Positions 1 through 9,498 of a stretch of 64,000 nucleotides of DNA are shown here, in pieces. Source of the stretch: CS4-C045 sp963844115 (lineage in GTDB: Bacteria; Planctomycetota; Planctomycetia; Pirellulales; UBA7805); assembly GCA_963844115.1 (NCBI GenBank), contig CAWJNN010000016.1, positions 13,175-77,174 of the forward strand, given 5' to 3'. The translations under genes were made by a program, and so were the position numbers. Position 1 is the stretch's first letter; each line of letters starts with the position of its first letter. Below the pieces are notes generated by a model. The model was given only the letters and a program-made list of their open reading frames with translations, made no database searches and was not told the DNA's origin.

Positions 1-647
1 TTCCTGACCATAAACTGAACTGCCCGCTCGGTCATCAGGTCTGGAAAGTATCTGCCCTTCGCGAAGACTTCCTTTGTCCCCTCGTAGAGATCGTGAAATC
101 CTTTGCCGTGCAGGAAGTAATGATTGTAATTGTCAATGAAGCCGCCCCGATTCCCCATGTATTCATCGAATCCCTGTTTCGTGGGGCCGTAATCAAGGTG
201 TGCGCCGAGATGCCATTTACCGAACATTGCCGTCTTGTATCCTGCGCCGTTGAGAATTTCCGCGATGGTGTTTTCCTCGAGGAACATGTTGAGTTGCCCT
301 CTCCCAACCTTGGCGTCGCCCTGAGTCCAGCTGTTCACGTTGCCGCGTTGGGGGTGGCGGCCGGTCAGTAACATCGCTCGGGACGGGCAGCAAACAAAAT
401 GAGCGTAGGCCTGGGTAAACCTCACTCCTGTTTCCGCGAGCCGGTCCATTGTCGGAGTGTAGAGGTCTTTCGATCCATAACAGTTGGCATCAAGCGTGCC
501 CTGGTCGTCGGTAAAAAATAGGATCACGTTTGGTTTGCGACTACTGGCCGCGTTGGATGTACCCGGCAGTAATGCACCTACAGCAGATGCGATGGCCATT
601 AAACCCAAACATGTAGTCTCCGGCAGGCTCCGTCTATTCTGATTCAC
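1..647 (-). CDS. Secreted sulfatase (3' part cut by window edge)
   Basis: N-terminal part of a formylglycine-dependent sulfatase; the C-terminus lies outside the window. I start it at GTG 647 because GGAGAG lies about 6 bases upstream and the first 35 residues form a signal peptide. ATG 599 is an alternative but shortens that peptide. After it come KPNVILFFTDDQ (metal-binding Asp pair), the signature CCPSR followed by LTGRHP (its first Cys would become formylglycine), and GKWHLG. Such enzymes act in the periplasm or outside the cell on sulfated polysaccharides and need the FGly-generating enzyme, which is not seen here. It lies downstream of the cytochrome gene on the same strand. The substrate cannot be told from this part. 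Confidence 0.9.
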   Translation of the reverse strand, partial: MNQNRRSLPETTCLGLMAIASAVGALLPGTSNAASSRKPNVILFFTDDQGTLDANCYGSKDLYTPTMDRLAETGVRFTQAYAHFVCCPSRAMLLTGRHPQRGNVNSWTQGDAKVGRGQLNMFLEENTIAEILNGAGYKTAMFGKWHLGAHLDYGPTKQGFDEYMGNRGGFIDNYNHYFLHGKGFHDLYEGTKEVFAKGRYFPDLMTERAVQFMVR

Positions 648-696
648 GTCTGTCTCTCCATTGTTGTTGGGAGAATTAAATGGAACGGAGAAATAA

Positions 697-746
697 AAAG
701 GGACGGGACTCAAATCGAGCGACGTTTATTGACTCCCGTCCCCTTT
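697..746. repeat. Imperfect inverted repeat, possible terminator
   Basis: AAAGGGACGGGACTC at 697-711 is nearly complementary to GACTCCCGTCCCCTTT at 731-746, with an A/T-rich loop. It sits between the stop of the cytochrome-type gene (848) and the sulfatase start (647), both on the minus strand. It could end the upstream transcript or be a dispersed repeat. There is no clean T-tract, so terminator function is only inferred. Confidence 0.5.
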
Positions 747-847
747 AGTCAAGCCGAAGCGGAAACGGATTTCAAGGAGTAAAACGGCGGGCCGCGCGGA
801 AGAAGCGTGTGATTGTGGTCCAATTCTCATCCGCCGCGGACGGCGGA

Positions 848-3800
848 TTAATTTGACCTTAGCGATTGCAGATAAGCCAGCAGGTCGACCATCTGTTCTG
901 GAGTGAGGTTGTTGGCCAAACCGACGGGCATCATCGAGAGCTTTTGTTTGACCCGTTCTTCGATGTCGTCCTGCGTGAGTTCCCGTGCCATGCCGTCGGC
1001 CTCGCGAATCGTGACGGTGTCGGCGCTTTCGCTGACGACGAAGCCGCTGATCAATTTGCCGTCGGACGTCTCGAACGTATAGGTATCGAATCCCTGAGCG
1101 ATTTTTTCACTTGGCTTGAGAATCGATTCCACTAATTCCGCCGGTTGGTAGCGCCGGCCAATGTCGACCAAATGAGGGCCTTTGGGCAGTTGGCCATCGG
1201 CATATGTATGGCACGCTATGCACGACTGGCGAACAAACAACTGCTGGCCTTTTTCCGGATCTCCCTTGGTGGCTAACGCCCGCACGGCGGCTTCCTCGTA
1301 CGACAAGTTGGCGATCAAGTTCGGGTCGTTCTCGTCGATCTTCGGAAGCACAATCGGAGCTTGCACTTCGTGCTGCTGGGCAGCGATTTGCGTTGCGGAC
1401 GGCAGTCCTTCGATTTGGACCTTGTGACGAGCCAATTGTCGGCTGACAAAGCGGACGGTATCCGCGTCCGCCTCCGATACCGCCGTTTGAATCGTGGCCG
1501 CGATGCGCGGACTTTCTTCCCACGGTTTGCGGTCGTAATACGGTCCGGACTGATCAGGCCGCGTGCCCCACCAGCCACCGGTGTAGTCCCCTTCGCGATG
1601 ATAGAGGCGGATCAAAGCCGCCAAAATCGCCCGACGTTTCGCCAGGTCTCTCGTGCGGTTTAGCTTCTCGATCAGACCATCGATCGCTTCCGCGTTGTGC
1701 ATGTATTTCAATGCCCAGAACGCCCCGTCGGCATCCGGGCCGTCCAGGGCTTTGACGCACGTCTCCCAGGCACCAATCGCTACCAACGAGCGAACCGCCA
1801 GGTGCGGCAGTACGCGGTCCGGGTCGGGCTGGTTGTGCTTGATGGACGTGTCTTCAAGCGATAGACGCCTGGTAAGCGGCAAGATCGCTTCGCCAGAGTT
1901 GGCAACGCCGAGACGGCCGAGACTGATCAACGCCTGGGCACGGACGCGAGGCGCACTGTCTTGCAGAGCCGAGATAAACGGTTCGGTGGAGATGCCATCG
2001 AGCTGCGATTTACGATCCGTCAGCGCGCGCATCGCAAATTCGCACACGGACGGATCTTTGGCCAGTTTCAACAACGTCGCCTGCGAATCAGGACCGTCGA
2101 GTTGTTTCAAGGTAAAGATCGCGGCAACGCGGCCGTAAAGCGGAATTTTATCGTCCGCCGACAACGACGCGAGCAGCTTCGTGCGCGCCGCATGTCGACC
2201 GCGCCGCAAGATCTGCAACTGGCTGTGCAATCGGTAAACCGCGCTCGGCGATGCAAGATATCCAACGAGCTGTTCGTCGCTAGCGGCCTGTAGATCCGGA
2301 AAGGGCTTGGGCGTGAAGCCCGTTGGCTTGATCTGGACGACAAAGCCTACGTTGGCGTCGCTGTAATTGAACTCACCGTTCTTCCAGCTGCTGACGTACA
2401 TCAGCCCGCTGCCATCCACGTCGATGTCGGTTGGTCGTGGAATCTTCAGGAACACTTCCTGATGCGCATCAAACGTCGGACCGTTGGCCGGCAAGTTGTG
2501 GCGATAGACTTCGCTACGTCCCCAATCGCACGTGAAAACTGCGCTCGAGAATTTGTCCGGCCAGCGAAGATCGTGGAAAAACATGCCACCGCATCCGGAG
2601 CCGCCGCCGTAGTCGGCCAGCGGCGGCATGATCTCGTCGCTGAAGTTCTGATACAACGATGGATAGCCGTATAGGGCCGACTGCAAGCCATGGCTCAACC
2701 GCACGTCCCAACCGCCGCCGTCATTCGTGTTGTCGCGTGTAAAGATGTTCAGGAAAGGATCGATGCAAACATCCAAAATGTTCCGCAAGCCCCAACTGTA
2801 AATCTCCATTTCCGTACCGTCGGGTCGCACGCGAACGATGCCACCGCCACGACGACTTAAGACCGTGCCGTCGGTCCCCTTGGCCTCGGTAAACCCGTAA
2901 TCGCCGACGGCGATGTAAATCCATCCGTCGATCCCCATGCGAATGCCGTTCGTCGTGTGGTCGGCGCCACGTCTGCCGACGTCCTCGGTGCTGATGCCCG
3001 TGATCAGCGTTTCACGACGGTCAGCGACACCGTCGAGATCGTCGTCGTGACAGACGCTGAACAGTGGCGGATGCAACACCCATAACGAACCGTTGTCGTA
3101 CACCAGGCCGCGTGGATGATCGATCTTGGTGAATTCGTTGATCTTATCCGCCTGGCCATCGCCGTCGGTGTCGATCAGCCGCAGGATTTTGCCTCGGCCC
3201 GTCTGCTTGCCAAGCGACCCCTGCTCGTCGACGCCAACGAACACCTCACCGGTCGACGCGGCGGTCAGGCAAACCGGGTAGTTGACTCGCGGCGGACTGC
3301 CGAACATCGTCACGTCGAATCCATCGGGAGCTTGTACGTCGACAACGGTTGGGCCGAGCGCACTGTCGTCTTTCGGCAGCGGCGGTAATTTTCCGGGATA
3401 GGCTTCGAACTCCCGAATGCTGCCCCAGTGGTGGGTGCTACTGCCAAAGTACGTCAGCCGCAGATAGCGCGCGTCGGGCGCGTCGACTTCGTGCGACGTA
3501 ATTCGAGCGACCCTCTTGTTGTTCGACTGATCGACAATGGTCTTCCACGCTTTCGCGTCGGACGAAGCCTCGATTCGATAACGGTAAGCCGAGTCTGCCT
3601 CCCAGCGGATTCGCAACGACTTGACATGTTCCGTCTGGCCGAGATCGACTTGCCACGAGTGCTCGTTTCCGGCGTTGGCCGCGCACCAACGAGATTGCAA
3701 GTCGCCGTCCACGGCGTTGTGCGCGAAGTTTTTCTTGTTCGATTCCTCGCTGCTGGCTGTCGTTAGACGGCCGAAAGCCAGGTTACCCTTCTCGCAGCAC

Positions 3801-3895
3801 TTGCCGGACGTCTGCGAATCGGACGGTTCGGCGGCACGCGTGAAGGCAGGCAGGAATAAAGCGAGGGCCAGCGGGAAGGCGATCGATTGTTTCAT
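848..3895 (-). CDS. PVC-type dehydrogenase-like protein with discoidin and cytochrome c domains
   Basis: About 1015 residues. The ATG at 3895 gives a clean signal peptide (MKQSIAFPLALALFLPAF); an upstream TTG at 3919 would add 8 residues and looks less likely. Order of domains: F5/8-type C (discoidin) module at about 30-170; a membrane-bound-dehydrogenase-like beta-propeller at about 190-540, rich in DTDGDG and DDDLDG calcium-like loops; a HEAT-like helical region; then cytochrome c at about 880-1015 with haem motif CIACH and a likely Met ligand in KLSMMPVG. This architecture is typical of planctomycete secreted proteins thought to oxidise sugars in the periplasm, passing electrons to the fused haem. 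The discoidin module suggests carbohydrate binding. The substrate is unknown. Confidence 0.88.
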   Translation of the reverse strand: MKQSIAFPLALALFLPAFTRAAEPSDSQTSGKCCEKGNLAFGRLTTASSEESNKKNFAHNAVDGDLQSRWCAANAGNEHSWQVDLGQTEHVKSLRIRWEADSAYRYRIEASSDAKAWKTIVDQSNNKRVARITSHEVDAPDARYLRLTYFGSSTHHWGSIREFEAYPGKLPPLPKDDSALGPTVVDVQAPDGFDVTMFGSPPRVNYPVCLTAASTGEVFVGVDEQGSLGKQTGRGKILRLIDTDGDGQADKINEFTKIDHPRGLVYDNGSLWVLHPPLFSVCHDDDLDGVADRRETLITGISTEDVGRRGADHTTNGIRMGIDGWIYIAVGDYGFTEAKGTDGTVLSRRGGGIVRVRPDGTEMEIYSWGLRNILDVCIDPFLNIFTRDNTNDGGGWDVRLSHGLQSALYGYPSLYQNFSDEIMPPLADYGGGSGCGGMFFHDLRWPDKFSSAVFTCDWGRSEVYRHNLPANGPTFDAHQEVFLKIPRPTDIDVDGSGLMYVSSWKNGEFNYSDANVGFVVQIKPTGFTPKPFPDLQAASDEQLVGYLASPSAVYRLHSQLQILRRGRHAARTKLLASLSADDKIPLYGRVAAIFTLKQLDGPDSQATLLKLAKDPSVCEFAMRALTDRKSQLDGISTEPFISALQDSAPRVRAQALISLGRLGVANSGEAILPLTRRLSLEDTSIKHNQPDPDRVLPHLAVRSLVAIGAWETCVKALDGPDADGAFWALKYMHNAEAIDGLIEKLNRTRDLAKRRAILAALIRLYHREGDYTGGWWGTRPDQSGPYYDRKPWEESPRIAATIQTAVSEADADTVRFVSRQLARHKVQIEGLPSATQIAAQQHEVQAPIVLPKIDENDPNLIANLSYEEAAVRALATKGDPEKGQQLFVRQSCIACHTYADGQLPKGPHLVDIGRRYQPAELVESILKPSEKIAQGFDTYTFETSDGKLISGFVVSESADTVTIREADGMARELTQDDIEERVKQKLSMMPVGLANNLTPEQMVDLLAYLQSLRSN

Positions 3896-4061
3896 GAAAT
3901 GCAGCAATCTATTCAACAACTTGATTAGACGGAAACATGATTAAACGGAAATGATAAATATAATCTACACTGATCTTCGCGAATGAAAATTTTGTATTCG
4001 TGCAGATTAGCGAGGATTAGAGCGTTTCTCACGAAGGTGAAGCGCCGGTAACGTCAGGCTG

Positions 4062-4904
4062 TCACTTGCTGCCCAGTGTTGGTTCGCCGCCAAGGTAGCC
4101 CAGTGAAACCAAGAACTTGTCCGCCTCGATGACCGTCTCGGAATACTTCGCCTTGTTAAAGAACCCATGCAGCTGGTCTTCGTAGAGGCGTAAGTCGCAG
4201 CGGACTCCGGCCGTTTCCATGCGTTTCTTGTACTCTTCAGCCGTCGCGACAGGAATTAAATCGTCCTTGGTGCCCAAAAGGACGATCGTTGGTGGCGTGT
4301 CCTGGTCGATGTTGTGCATTGGCGAAATCTCTTTCCAGTAGTCCTTCACGCGGTCGTAGCCGTAGCCATTCTCGGAATTATCAAACACGGGATTGAACAG
4401 CACGAGTGCATCGGGGCGAGCGCTGACCGACGTGTCTTCTCCCTCTTCGTTGAATCCCGCTAACGCTCCGGTCGCTGCCGCCACATGACCTCCGGCAGAA
4501 CCACCGCCGGCAGCCAACCTGTTCGGGTCAATGCCAAGATCGGCGGCGTGTGATCGTATCCAACGAACGGCAGACTTGCCGTCTTTCACACATTCTTGTG
4601 GAGAAGTCTTGTGCTTCGTCTTGGTTCGGTAATCAGCACAGATCGCCACCATTCCTCGTGAGGCGAGATACTCGCTTTGGTTGTAGAATTGTTGGGGAGT
4701 GCCACCGATCCAGCCTCCACCAAAGAAGAAAACGATGGCGGGAGTCTTGTCGGTCGCCTGGTGGCGAGGTGGATTGAAGACGTGCAACGTCAATTTGACA
4801 TCGCCAACTGTTTTGTATTCGACGATTTTGTCCGGGGCCGGTGCCGCTAAGACGTTGCTGACGAGCATCAGGATTATCAGAGCGGCCGTAGATTGGATTT
4901 TCAT
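4062..4904 (-). CDS. Secreted alpha/beta-hydrolase, esterase/lipase type
   Basis: 280 residues with a signal peptide (MKIQSTAALIILMLVSNVLA). The oxyanion-hole motif FFFGGGWIGG lies near residue 60. The nucleophile elbow GGGSAGG puts the catalytic Ser at about 136, with Asp at about 214 (GTKDDLIPV) and His at about 246 (DQLHGFF). This is the HSL/BD-FAE type of esterase, often acetyl-xylan or feruloyl esterases in polysaccharide-degrading bacteria. The neighbouring sulfatases fit a role in removing ester decorations from glycans. Family assignment is firm; the precise substrate is inference. Confidence 0.88.
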   Translation of the reverse strand: MKIQSTAALIILMLVSNVLAAPAPDKIVEYKTVGDVKLTLHVFNPPRHQATDKTPAIVFFFGGGWIGGTPQQFYNQSEYLASRGMVAICADYRTKTKHKTSPQECVKDGKSAVRWIRSHAADLGIDPNRLAAGGGSAGGHVAAATGALAGFNEEGEDTSVSARPDALVLFNPVFDNSENGYGYDRVKDYWKEISPMHNIDQDTPPTIVLLGTKDDLIPVATAEEYKKRMETAGVRCDLRLYEDQLHGFFNKAKYSETVIEADKFLVSLGYLGGEPTLGSK

Positions 4905-4984
4905 GCGGTACCTCGTTTTGGATCAATGCGTCGGCTGGTTTCGTCCAGATGGTTCTTCCGGGATTTTAGTGGGCATCACCATTC

Positions 4985-5099
4985 GCCCTGAAAGGGCAAA
5001 AACAAAATAGCCCAGGGCAGAGCAACTCGCGAGTCGCACGAGGGATTGGACGTCGCCCTGGGTCTCGAACGAAAAACAGAACACAGCCCTGAAAGGGCG
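4985..5099. repeat. Dispersed repeat bounded by GCCCTGAAAGGGC palindromes
   Basis: The 13-mer GCCCTGAAAGGGC occurs at 4985-4997 and again at 5086-5098. Between them are the complementary blocks TAGCCCAGGGCAGAGC (about 5009) and CGCCCTGGG (about 5054), which could pair as a long hairpin. A related unit follows at 5316-5374. I see no gene here; ORFs crossing it are repeat artefacts. Confidence 0.7.
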
Positions 5100-5153
5100 A
5101 AACAAATCGACTTAGGTCTTTAGCATATGTCGGATGCTACTCGATTGTGCCGC

Positions 5154-5294
5154 CCTTTCAGGCAACGCTGTGAAGCAATTCCGTAGCTGGATTCGCAAGA
5201 ATTCAGTGAACTGCCAGTCGTCTGAATTCTTGCGAATCCAGCTACGAACCCTAGAAACGCCTTATCGAAATGCTTCACAGCGTTGCCTTTCAGG
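5154..5294. mobile_element. MITE-like element with 9-bp target duplication
   Basis: A 123-bp non-coding unit (5163-5285) starts CAACGCTGTGAAGCA and ends with the exact reverse complement TGCTTCACAGCGTTG: perfect 15-bp terminal inverted repeats. Both ends are flanked by the direct repeat CCTTTCAGG (5154-5162 and 5286-5294). Removing the unit and one repeat restores GCCCTTTCAGGGC, the same palindrome that bounds the neighbouring dispersed repeat. Inside is a second perfect inverted repeat with 25-bp arms (5182-5206 and 5222-5246) around a 15-base loop. It encodes no transposase, so it would depend on an element elsewhere in the genome. Confidence 0.75.
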
Positions 5295-5315
5295 GCTTGG
5301 ATCCTGACGGTTTGT

Positions 5316-5374
5316 TTCCCAGGGCGGCGCTGCGCTCTGCCCTGGGCTGGTATGTGATTGCCCCTTCAGGGCGA
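5316..5374. repeat. Second unit of the CCCAGGGC/GCCCTGGG repeat
   Basis: TTTCCCAGGGC at about 5315-5325 and CTGCCCTGGGCT at about 5338-5349 are complementary. A degenerate copy of the CCCTTCAGGGC motif follows at 5363-5373. It is the same family as the 4985-5099 unit and non-coding. Confidence 0.55.
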
Positions 5375-5642
5375 GGGAGCAGCCACTAAAATCCCCGAAG
5401 AACCCGTCCAAATTGGCACGGCCGGGCCAACCAAAGTCGATCATTCTAATCGGAAACAGGGGCACGCACGACGTCGCGTCGCAATCACTCTCGGTTTGTT
5501 CGATCAGCCGCCGAGCGCTAGCTCACGGTTTTAGAGCAGAACGGGACGCTGCGCATGGCAGCTGAAAAGATGAATACGCCAAAACAATTCCTGGTTCTAA
5601 TGCCCCAGCCTATTGGGTTCCGCCGCTCTATGGCTAAGAATT

Positions 5643-5696
5643 CAAGTAGGCCGCGAACAAGTCTCGTCGCGACGGGACTTGTTCGCGGCCTACTTG
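5643..5696. repeat. Perfect 21-bp hairpin upstream of a sulfatase
   Basis: The 21 bases at 5643-5663 (beginning CAAGTAGGCCGCGAACAAG) are exactly complementary to 5676-5696, with a 12-base loop that is itself G/C-rich. It lies 75 bases before the sulfatase ATG at 5771. It belongs to the class of perfect palindromes seen several times in this window. It could affect the 5' leader if transcribed, but that is speculation. Confidence 0.7.
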
Positions 5697-5770
5697 TCGG
5701 TTGCTCGGTGGAAAACCAAAATAAGGTCGAAAAAGTGTTAAGAAATAAGGTACGAAATAAGGGACAGGCG

Positions 5771-7312
5771 ATGAGACGACAAGCTCTCCTGAAAACATTA
5801 TCAATTAGTGCCGCTTTGCTGGCGATTGGCGCTGGCAACCTCTTGGCACAGCAAGCCAAGACGGAACGCGCCAATACAGTCCGCCCCAATATTGTGTTCA
5901 TCCTGGCCGACGACCAGGCACCGGATACACTGGGCGCGTATGGCAACACGGTCTGCCAGACCCCGCATATCGATCGGCTGGCTCTAGAGGGGATGTTGTT
6001 TCATGGCGCCCATCACATGGGCTCGTGGAGCGGCGCGGTCTGCCTTCCTTCGCGGACCATGATCATGACCGGCCGGTATGTCTGGAATCTTCCCGGCCAT
6101 GGAAAGAGACCGAACAGAAAGACGGGAGGCGCGTCGGCGGCCGAGCAAGCAGCCGATCCCGCGCAGAACTCGATGCCTGCCATCTTCAATCGAGCCGGCT
6201 ACACAACCTTTCGCACGTGCAAGAACGGCAATTCCTACGGGCCTGCGAATCGGCTCTTTGCCGAGGTACACGACGCAACGAAACGTGGCGGATCGGCGGC
6301 AGGCGGCAGCGCGTGGCATGCTGACCGCGTGCTTGAGTTTCTTGACCGGCGGGCCAAAGGTCCGCAGGACAAGCCGTTTCTCGTTTACTTCGGCTTGTCT
6401 CATCCGCACGACGCGCGGAACGGCCCGACGGAACTGGTCGCCAGGTACGGTTCGAAAAACAATGCTCCGCCGCCCACGCCGAACTCCAAAGCACCGCCGC
6501 TGCCCGCCAACTGGCTGCCGGCCCACCCCTTTCACCATGGCCACCCCGGCCTGCGCGACGAAGTGAGTGTCCAGGGCGTCGGCAAGCGGCGCGACGAAGC
6601 CACCGTGCGTAACGAGATCGGTCGCAACTACGCCTGCATTGAAAACATCGACAACCAGGTGGGTCGCCTTATCGCAAAACTCGAAGCCATGGGCGAACTC
6701 GACAACACCTATATCTTCTTTACCTCGGACCACGGCATCGCCGTCGGGCGTCACGGCCTGATGGGCAAGCAGAATCTGTACGAGCACACGTGGCGCGTGC
6801 CGTTCGTCGTTCGTGGCCCAGGCATTAAGCCGGGCAGCGAGACGGACGCCATGATCTATCTGTCCGACGTGCTACCCACGTTCTGCGACCTGGCCGGCAT
6901 CGACAAGCCCGAAACGATCCAGACCACCAGCATCGCGCCCATTCTGCTAGGCGAGACCGACAAGGGGCGTCCGCATGTATACGGCGTATACAGCGGCGGC
7001 ACGAAGCCGGGTATGCGGGCAATCAAGACCGGTCGATACAAGCTGATCAAGTACGATGTACTCGACGGTAAGATCCGCGAGACGCAGCTGTTCGACCTGG
7101 CGAAGAACCCGCAGGAATTGCTCAGGCAGCATCATGCTCAGTCCGTAATGTCGCTGACCGGCAATACGCCCAAGGCACACCAGGTGAACCTCGCCGAAGA
7201 TCCGGCTTATGCCAAGACCCGCCAAGAGCTCGAAGCCCTGCTGCTCGCGGAAATGCAACGGCTGGGCGATCCGCATCGCCTCTGGGATCAGCCGCCGCGG
7301 GCCAAGCAGTAA
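5771..7312 (+). CDS. Secreted sulfatase
   Basis: 513 residues. I start it at ATG 5771 because MRRQALLKTLSISAALLAI is the first residue run that makes a signal peptide; an in-frame ATG at 5555 lies in repeat DNA. Features: RPNIVFILADDQ (two metal-binding Asp), signature CLPSRTMIMTGR (formylglycine Cys), and a C-terminal FTSDHG metal site. It would hydrolyse sulfate esters of extracellular polysaccharides in the periplasm. It is followed at 62 bases by another sulfatase on the same strand, so the two may be co-transcribed. The subfamily cannot be set by eye. Confidence 0.92.
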   Translation: MRRQALLKTLSISAALLAIGAGNLLAQQAKTERANTVRPNIVFILADDQAPDTLGAYGNTVCQTPHIDRLALEGMLFHGAHHMGSWSGAVCLPSRTMIMTGRYVWNLPGHGKRPNRKTGGASAAEQAADPAQNSMPAIFNRAGYTTFRTCKNGNSYGPANRLFAEVHDATKRGGSAAGGSAWHADRVLEFLDRRAKGPQDKPFLVYFGLSHPHDARNGPTELVARYGSKNNAPPPTPNSKAPPLPANWLPAHPFHHGHPGLRDEVSVQGVGKRRDEATVRNEIGRNYACIENIDNQVGRLIAKLEAMGELDNTYIFFTSDHGIAVGRHGLMGKQNLYEHTWRVPFVVRGPGIKPGSETDAMIYLSDVLPTFCDLAGIDKPETIQTTSIAPILLGETDKGRPHVYGVYSGGTKPGMRAIKTGRYKLIKYDVLDGKIRETQLFDLAKNPQELLRQHHAQSVMSLTGNTPKAHQVNLAEDPAYAKTRQELEALLLAEMQRLGDPHRLWDQPPRAKQ

Positions 7313-7374
7313 TTTACATCCCGACGACCAGCGTGTTTTGTAGTAGACCGCCAACGCAATAGGAACGCACACCC

Positions 7375-8843
7375 ATGATCCGACGGTTCTGTTCAGCATC
7401 GACTTTCGCGAGCATGCTGCTCGCTGCGATTGTCACTGTCGTCGGGCAACAGAACAACGCCTGCGCAGCGGCAGATGGCAAACCTAATGTCATTCTGGTT
7501 ATGTGCGACGACCTCGGCTGGGGCGACGTGGGTTTCAATGGCAGCCAGGTCTGCAAGACGCCGCACCTCGACGAGATGGCGGCCAGCAGCTTGAGATTCA
7601 CCCGCTTCTATGCCGCAGCCCCCGTCTGTTCGCCCACGCGGGGTAGTGCGATCACCGGTCGACATCCCTATCGGTATGGCATTCCCTTTGCGAACCGCGG
7701 TCACATGAAGGAACAGGAAGTCACGCTCGCCGAAGCACTCAAGACCCAAGGCTACACCAGCGGCCACTTCGGCAAGTGGCACCTCGGCACACTGACAACC
7801 AAGATCAAAGACGCGAATCGCGGGCAGCCAGGCAAGACCGAACATTTTTCGCCGCCGTGGCTCAATGGCTTCGATGTTTGCTTCTCCACGGAGTCGAAGG
7901 TACCCACCTGGAACCCGCTGTCGGTGCCCAAGGCGTTCGGCCCTGGCGAGTCACGCCACTATGGTTGGATTCCGGTAGAGGATCCTGCCCAAACCAGACA
8001 CGATGAGACTGAAAAATATGGCACGCATTATTGGTCGGGGCCGGAGATGTCCGTGAACGAGAATATAGAAGGCGATAACTCGCGGATCATCATGGACCGC
8101 GTCGTGCCATTTATCGAGACTTCGGTCCAGGCCAAGCAGCCGTTTCTGGCTGTCGTATGGTTTCACACACCGCATTTGCCTGTGGTCGCCGGGAAGAAGT
8201 ACCGCGACATGTATTCCGAGCGGTTGCTGCAGGAGCAACTCTATTTCGGTTGCATCACGGCCATGGATGAACAAGTCGGGCGGCTCCGAAAGACGCTTCG
8301 CACATTGGGTATCGCCGACGATACGATCGTCTGTTTCGCCAGCGACAATGGCCCCGAACATGGCACACCCGGCAGCGCCGGTCACCTACGTGGTCGCAAA
8401 CGTAGCCTCTACGAGGGTGGCGTTCGCGTGCCCGGCCTCGTCGAGTGGCCCGCCAAGATTCGCGAAGCCCGATCATCGGACATTCCTGCAGTCACAAGCG
8501 ACTACTTTCCCACGATGCTCGACGTGCTGGGCTTTCAAATGCAAGGCCAGCCGAAACCCATCGATGGCATCAGCCTGCTACCACTCATCGAAGGCCGGAT
8601 GACGGAGCGCCCCGGCCGATAGGGTTTCAATCCGCGGCCATGCGAACACTGTCCGACAATCGCTACAAACTCGTTCTCGGCGGTAAGGAAGGCGGACCGG
8701 AGCTCTACGATCTGGTCGATGACCCGTCGGAGAAGAAAAACATCGCGGCCAAGCGCGGGGACATTGTCAGCCGCATGACGAAGACGCTAAACGCGTGGCA
8801 GGCGTCGTGTGCTGTCTCAGTGAAAGGTGCCGACTATCGCTGA
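7375..8843 (+). CDS. Secreted sulfatase, frameshifted near its 3' end
   Basis: Signal peptide, then KPNVILVMCDDLGWGDVG, formylglycine signature CSPTRGSAITGRHP, GKWHLG, and the second metal site CFASDNGPEHG. The first frame runs from 7375 to a stop at 8622. The C-terminal sulfatase tail (IGFQSAAMRTL to the end at 8843, including LYDLVDDPSEKKNI) continues in the -1 frame. One missing base around 8608-8615, in a C-rich run, would restore a single protein of about 489 residues. It is either a recent inactivating mutation or an assembly error. Probably in one transcript with the preceding sulfatase. Confidence 0.88.
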
Positions 8844-8889
8844 GCGCGACCCACTGTATCTATCTACTATTCAAGATTTACTATTCCAG

Positions 8890-8973
8890 TGCCGAAGAGA
8901 GGACTTGAACCTCCACGCCCTTGCGGGCACTAGGTCCTGAACCTAGCGCGTCTGCCAATTCCGCCACTTCGGC
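8890..8973 (-). tRNA. tRNA-Leu (anticodon CAG)
   Basis: On the minus strand the acceptor arms GCCGAAG and CTTCGGC pair. The anticodon stem reads CTAGGTT-CAG-GACCTAG with CAG as the anticodon, the class II long variable arm (GTGCCCGCAAGGGCGT) fits leucine, and the T-loop GGTTCAAGTCC is present. It is 84 nt long including the discriminator A. CCA is not encoded: the next bases are CTGG. Confidence 0.95.
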
Positions 8974-9061
8974 TGTGAACTAGATTCTAGATCGGCAGCG
9001 ACAACGTGCAAGAGATGTTGGCTTGTCGCACAGGCAAATCCTAGTCGACCCGCAGCACATA

Positions 9062-9100
9062 GTCCCTCGCTGACGTCCCTCGCTGACGCGTTGGGTTACG
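9062..9100. repeat. Duplicated GTCCCTCGCTGAC repeat
   Basis: GTCCCTCGCTGAC occurs twice in tandem and is followed by GCGTTGGGTTACG. It resembles the CCCTCGCTTACG/GGGTTAC repeats at 61832-61953, so a dispersed family is likely. It lies just downstream of the rhodanese gene, which is on the minus strand. Confidence 0.5.
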
Positions 9101-9131
9101 AATCAGCCGCAGATCACTATTATCTGGCACA

Positions 9132-9452
9132 TCAATAGCGGGGGAGGCTGGCGTCGATCTGTTCGGCCCACTGGTCGATTCCGCCGGCCATGCTCTGTAC
9201 GTTGGAATAGCCTTGCTGGCTGAGCCACTGGGCGACTTGGAGACTGCGACCACCCAGATGACAGTAGACGACGATATCTCGTGTGCGATGCGGCTCCAGT
9301 TCGACGTGACGCGTCTGCATTTCCGACATGGGGATCCAGGTCGAGCCGTCGATACGCACGGTTTCGACTTCGTCCTGTTCGCGACAGTCCAGCAGCACGA
9401 AATCGGCTCCCGCGTCCAATCTTGATTTGACCGTTAAGCAATCAACTTCCAT
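9132..9452 (-). CDS. Single-domain rhodanese-like protein
   Basis: 106 residues from ATG 9452 (MEVDCLTVKSRLDAG). Rhodanese fold features: FVLLDCREQDEVETVRIDG, then the active-site loop YCHLGGRS with the persulfide-forming Cys, then AGGIDQWA. This is the GlpE/PspE size class and is probably a cytoplasmic sulfur carrier or sulfurtransferase. Longer in-frame starts up to 9518 would add residues encoded by a 14-bp tandem repeat, so I prefer the last ATG. The true start is uncertain because each repeat unit brings its own GGAAA and ATG. Confidence 0.85.
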   Translation of the reverse strand: MEVDCLTVKSRLDAGADFVLLDCREQDEVETVRIDGSTWIPMSEMQTRHVELEPHRTRDIVVYCHLGGRSLQVAQWLSQQGYSNVQSMAGGIDQWAEQIDASLPRY

Positions 9453-9498
9453 CGTGCCATTTCCATCGTGCCATTTCCGTCGTGCCATTTCCATCGTG
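9447..9498. repeat. 14-bp tandem repeat over the rhodanese start
   Basis: On the minus strand the unit ATGGAAATGGCACG repeats about 3.5 times with one variant (ACGGAAATGGCACG). Each unit carries a GGAAA and an ATG. Because 14 is not a multiple of three, gain or loss of a unit puts upstream ATGs in or out of frame with the rhodanese, while the last ATG at 9452 stays in frame. Confidence 0.75.

Noticed and set aside
5984..6787. 267-residue minus-strand ORF inside the sulfatase gene
   Set aside because: It is fully antisense to a clear sulfatase and shows no domain of its own.
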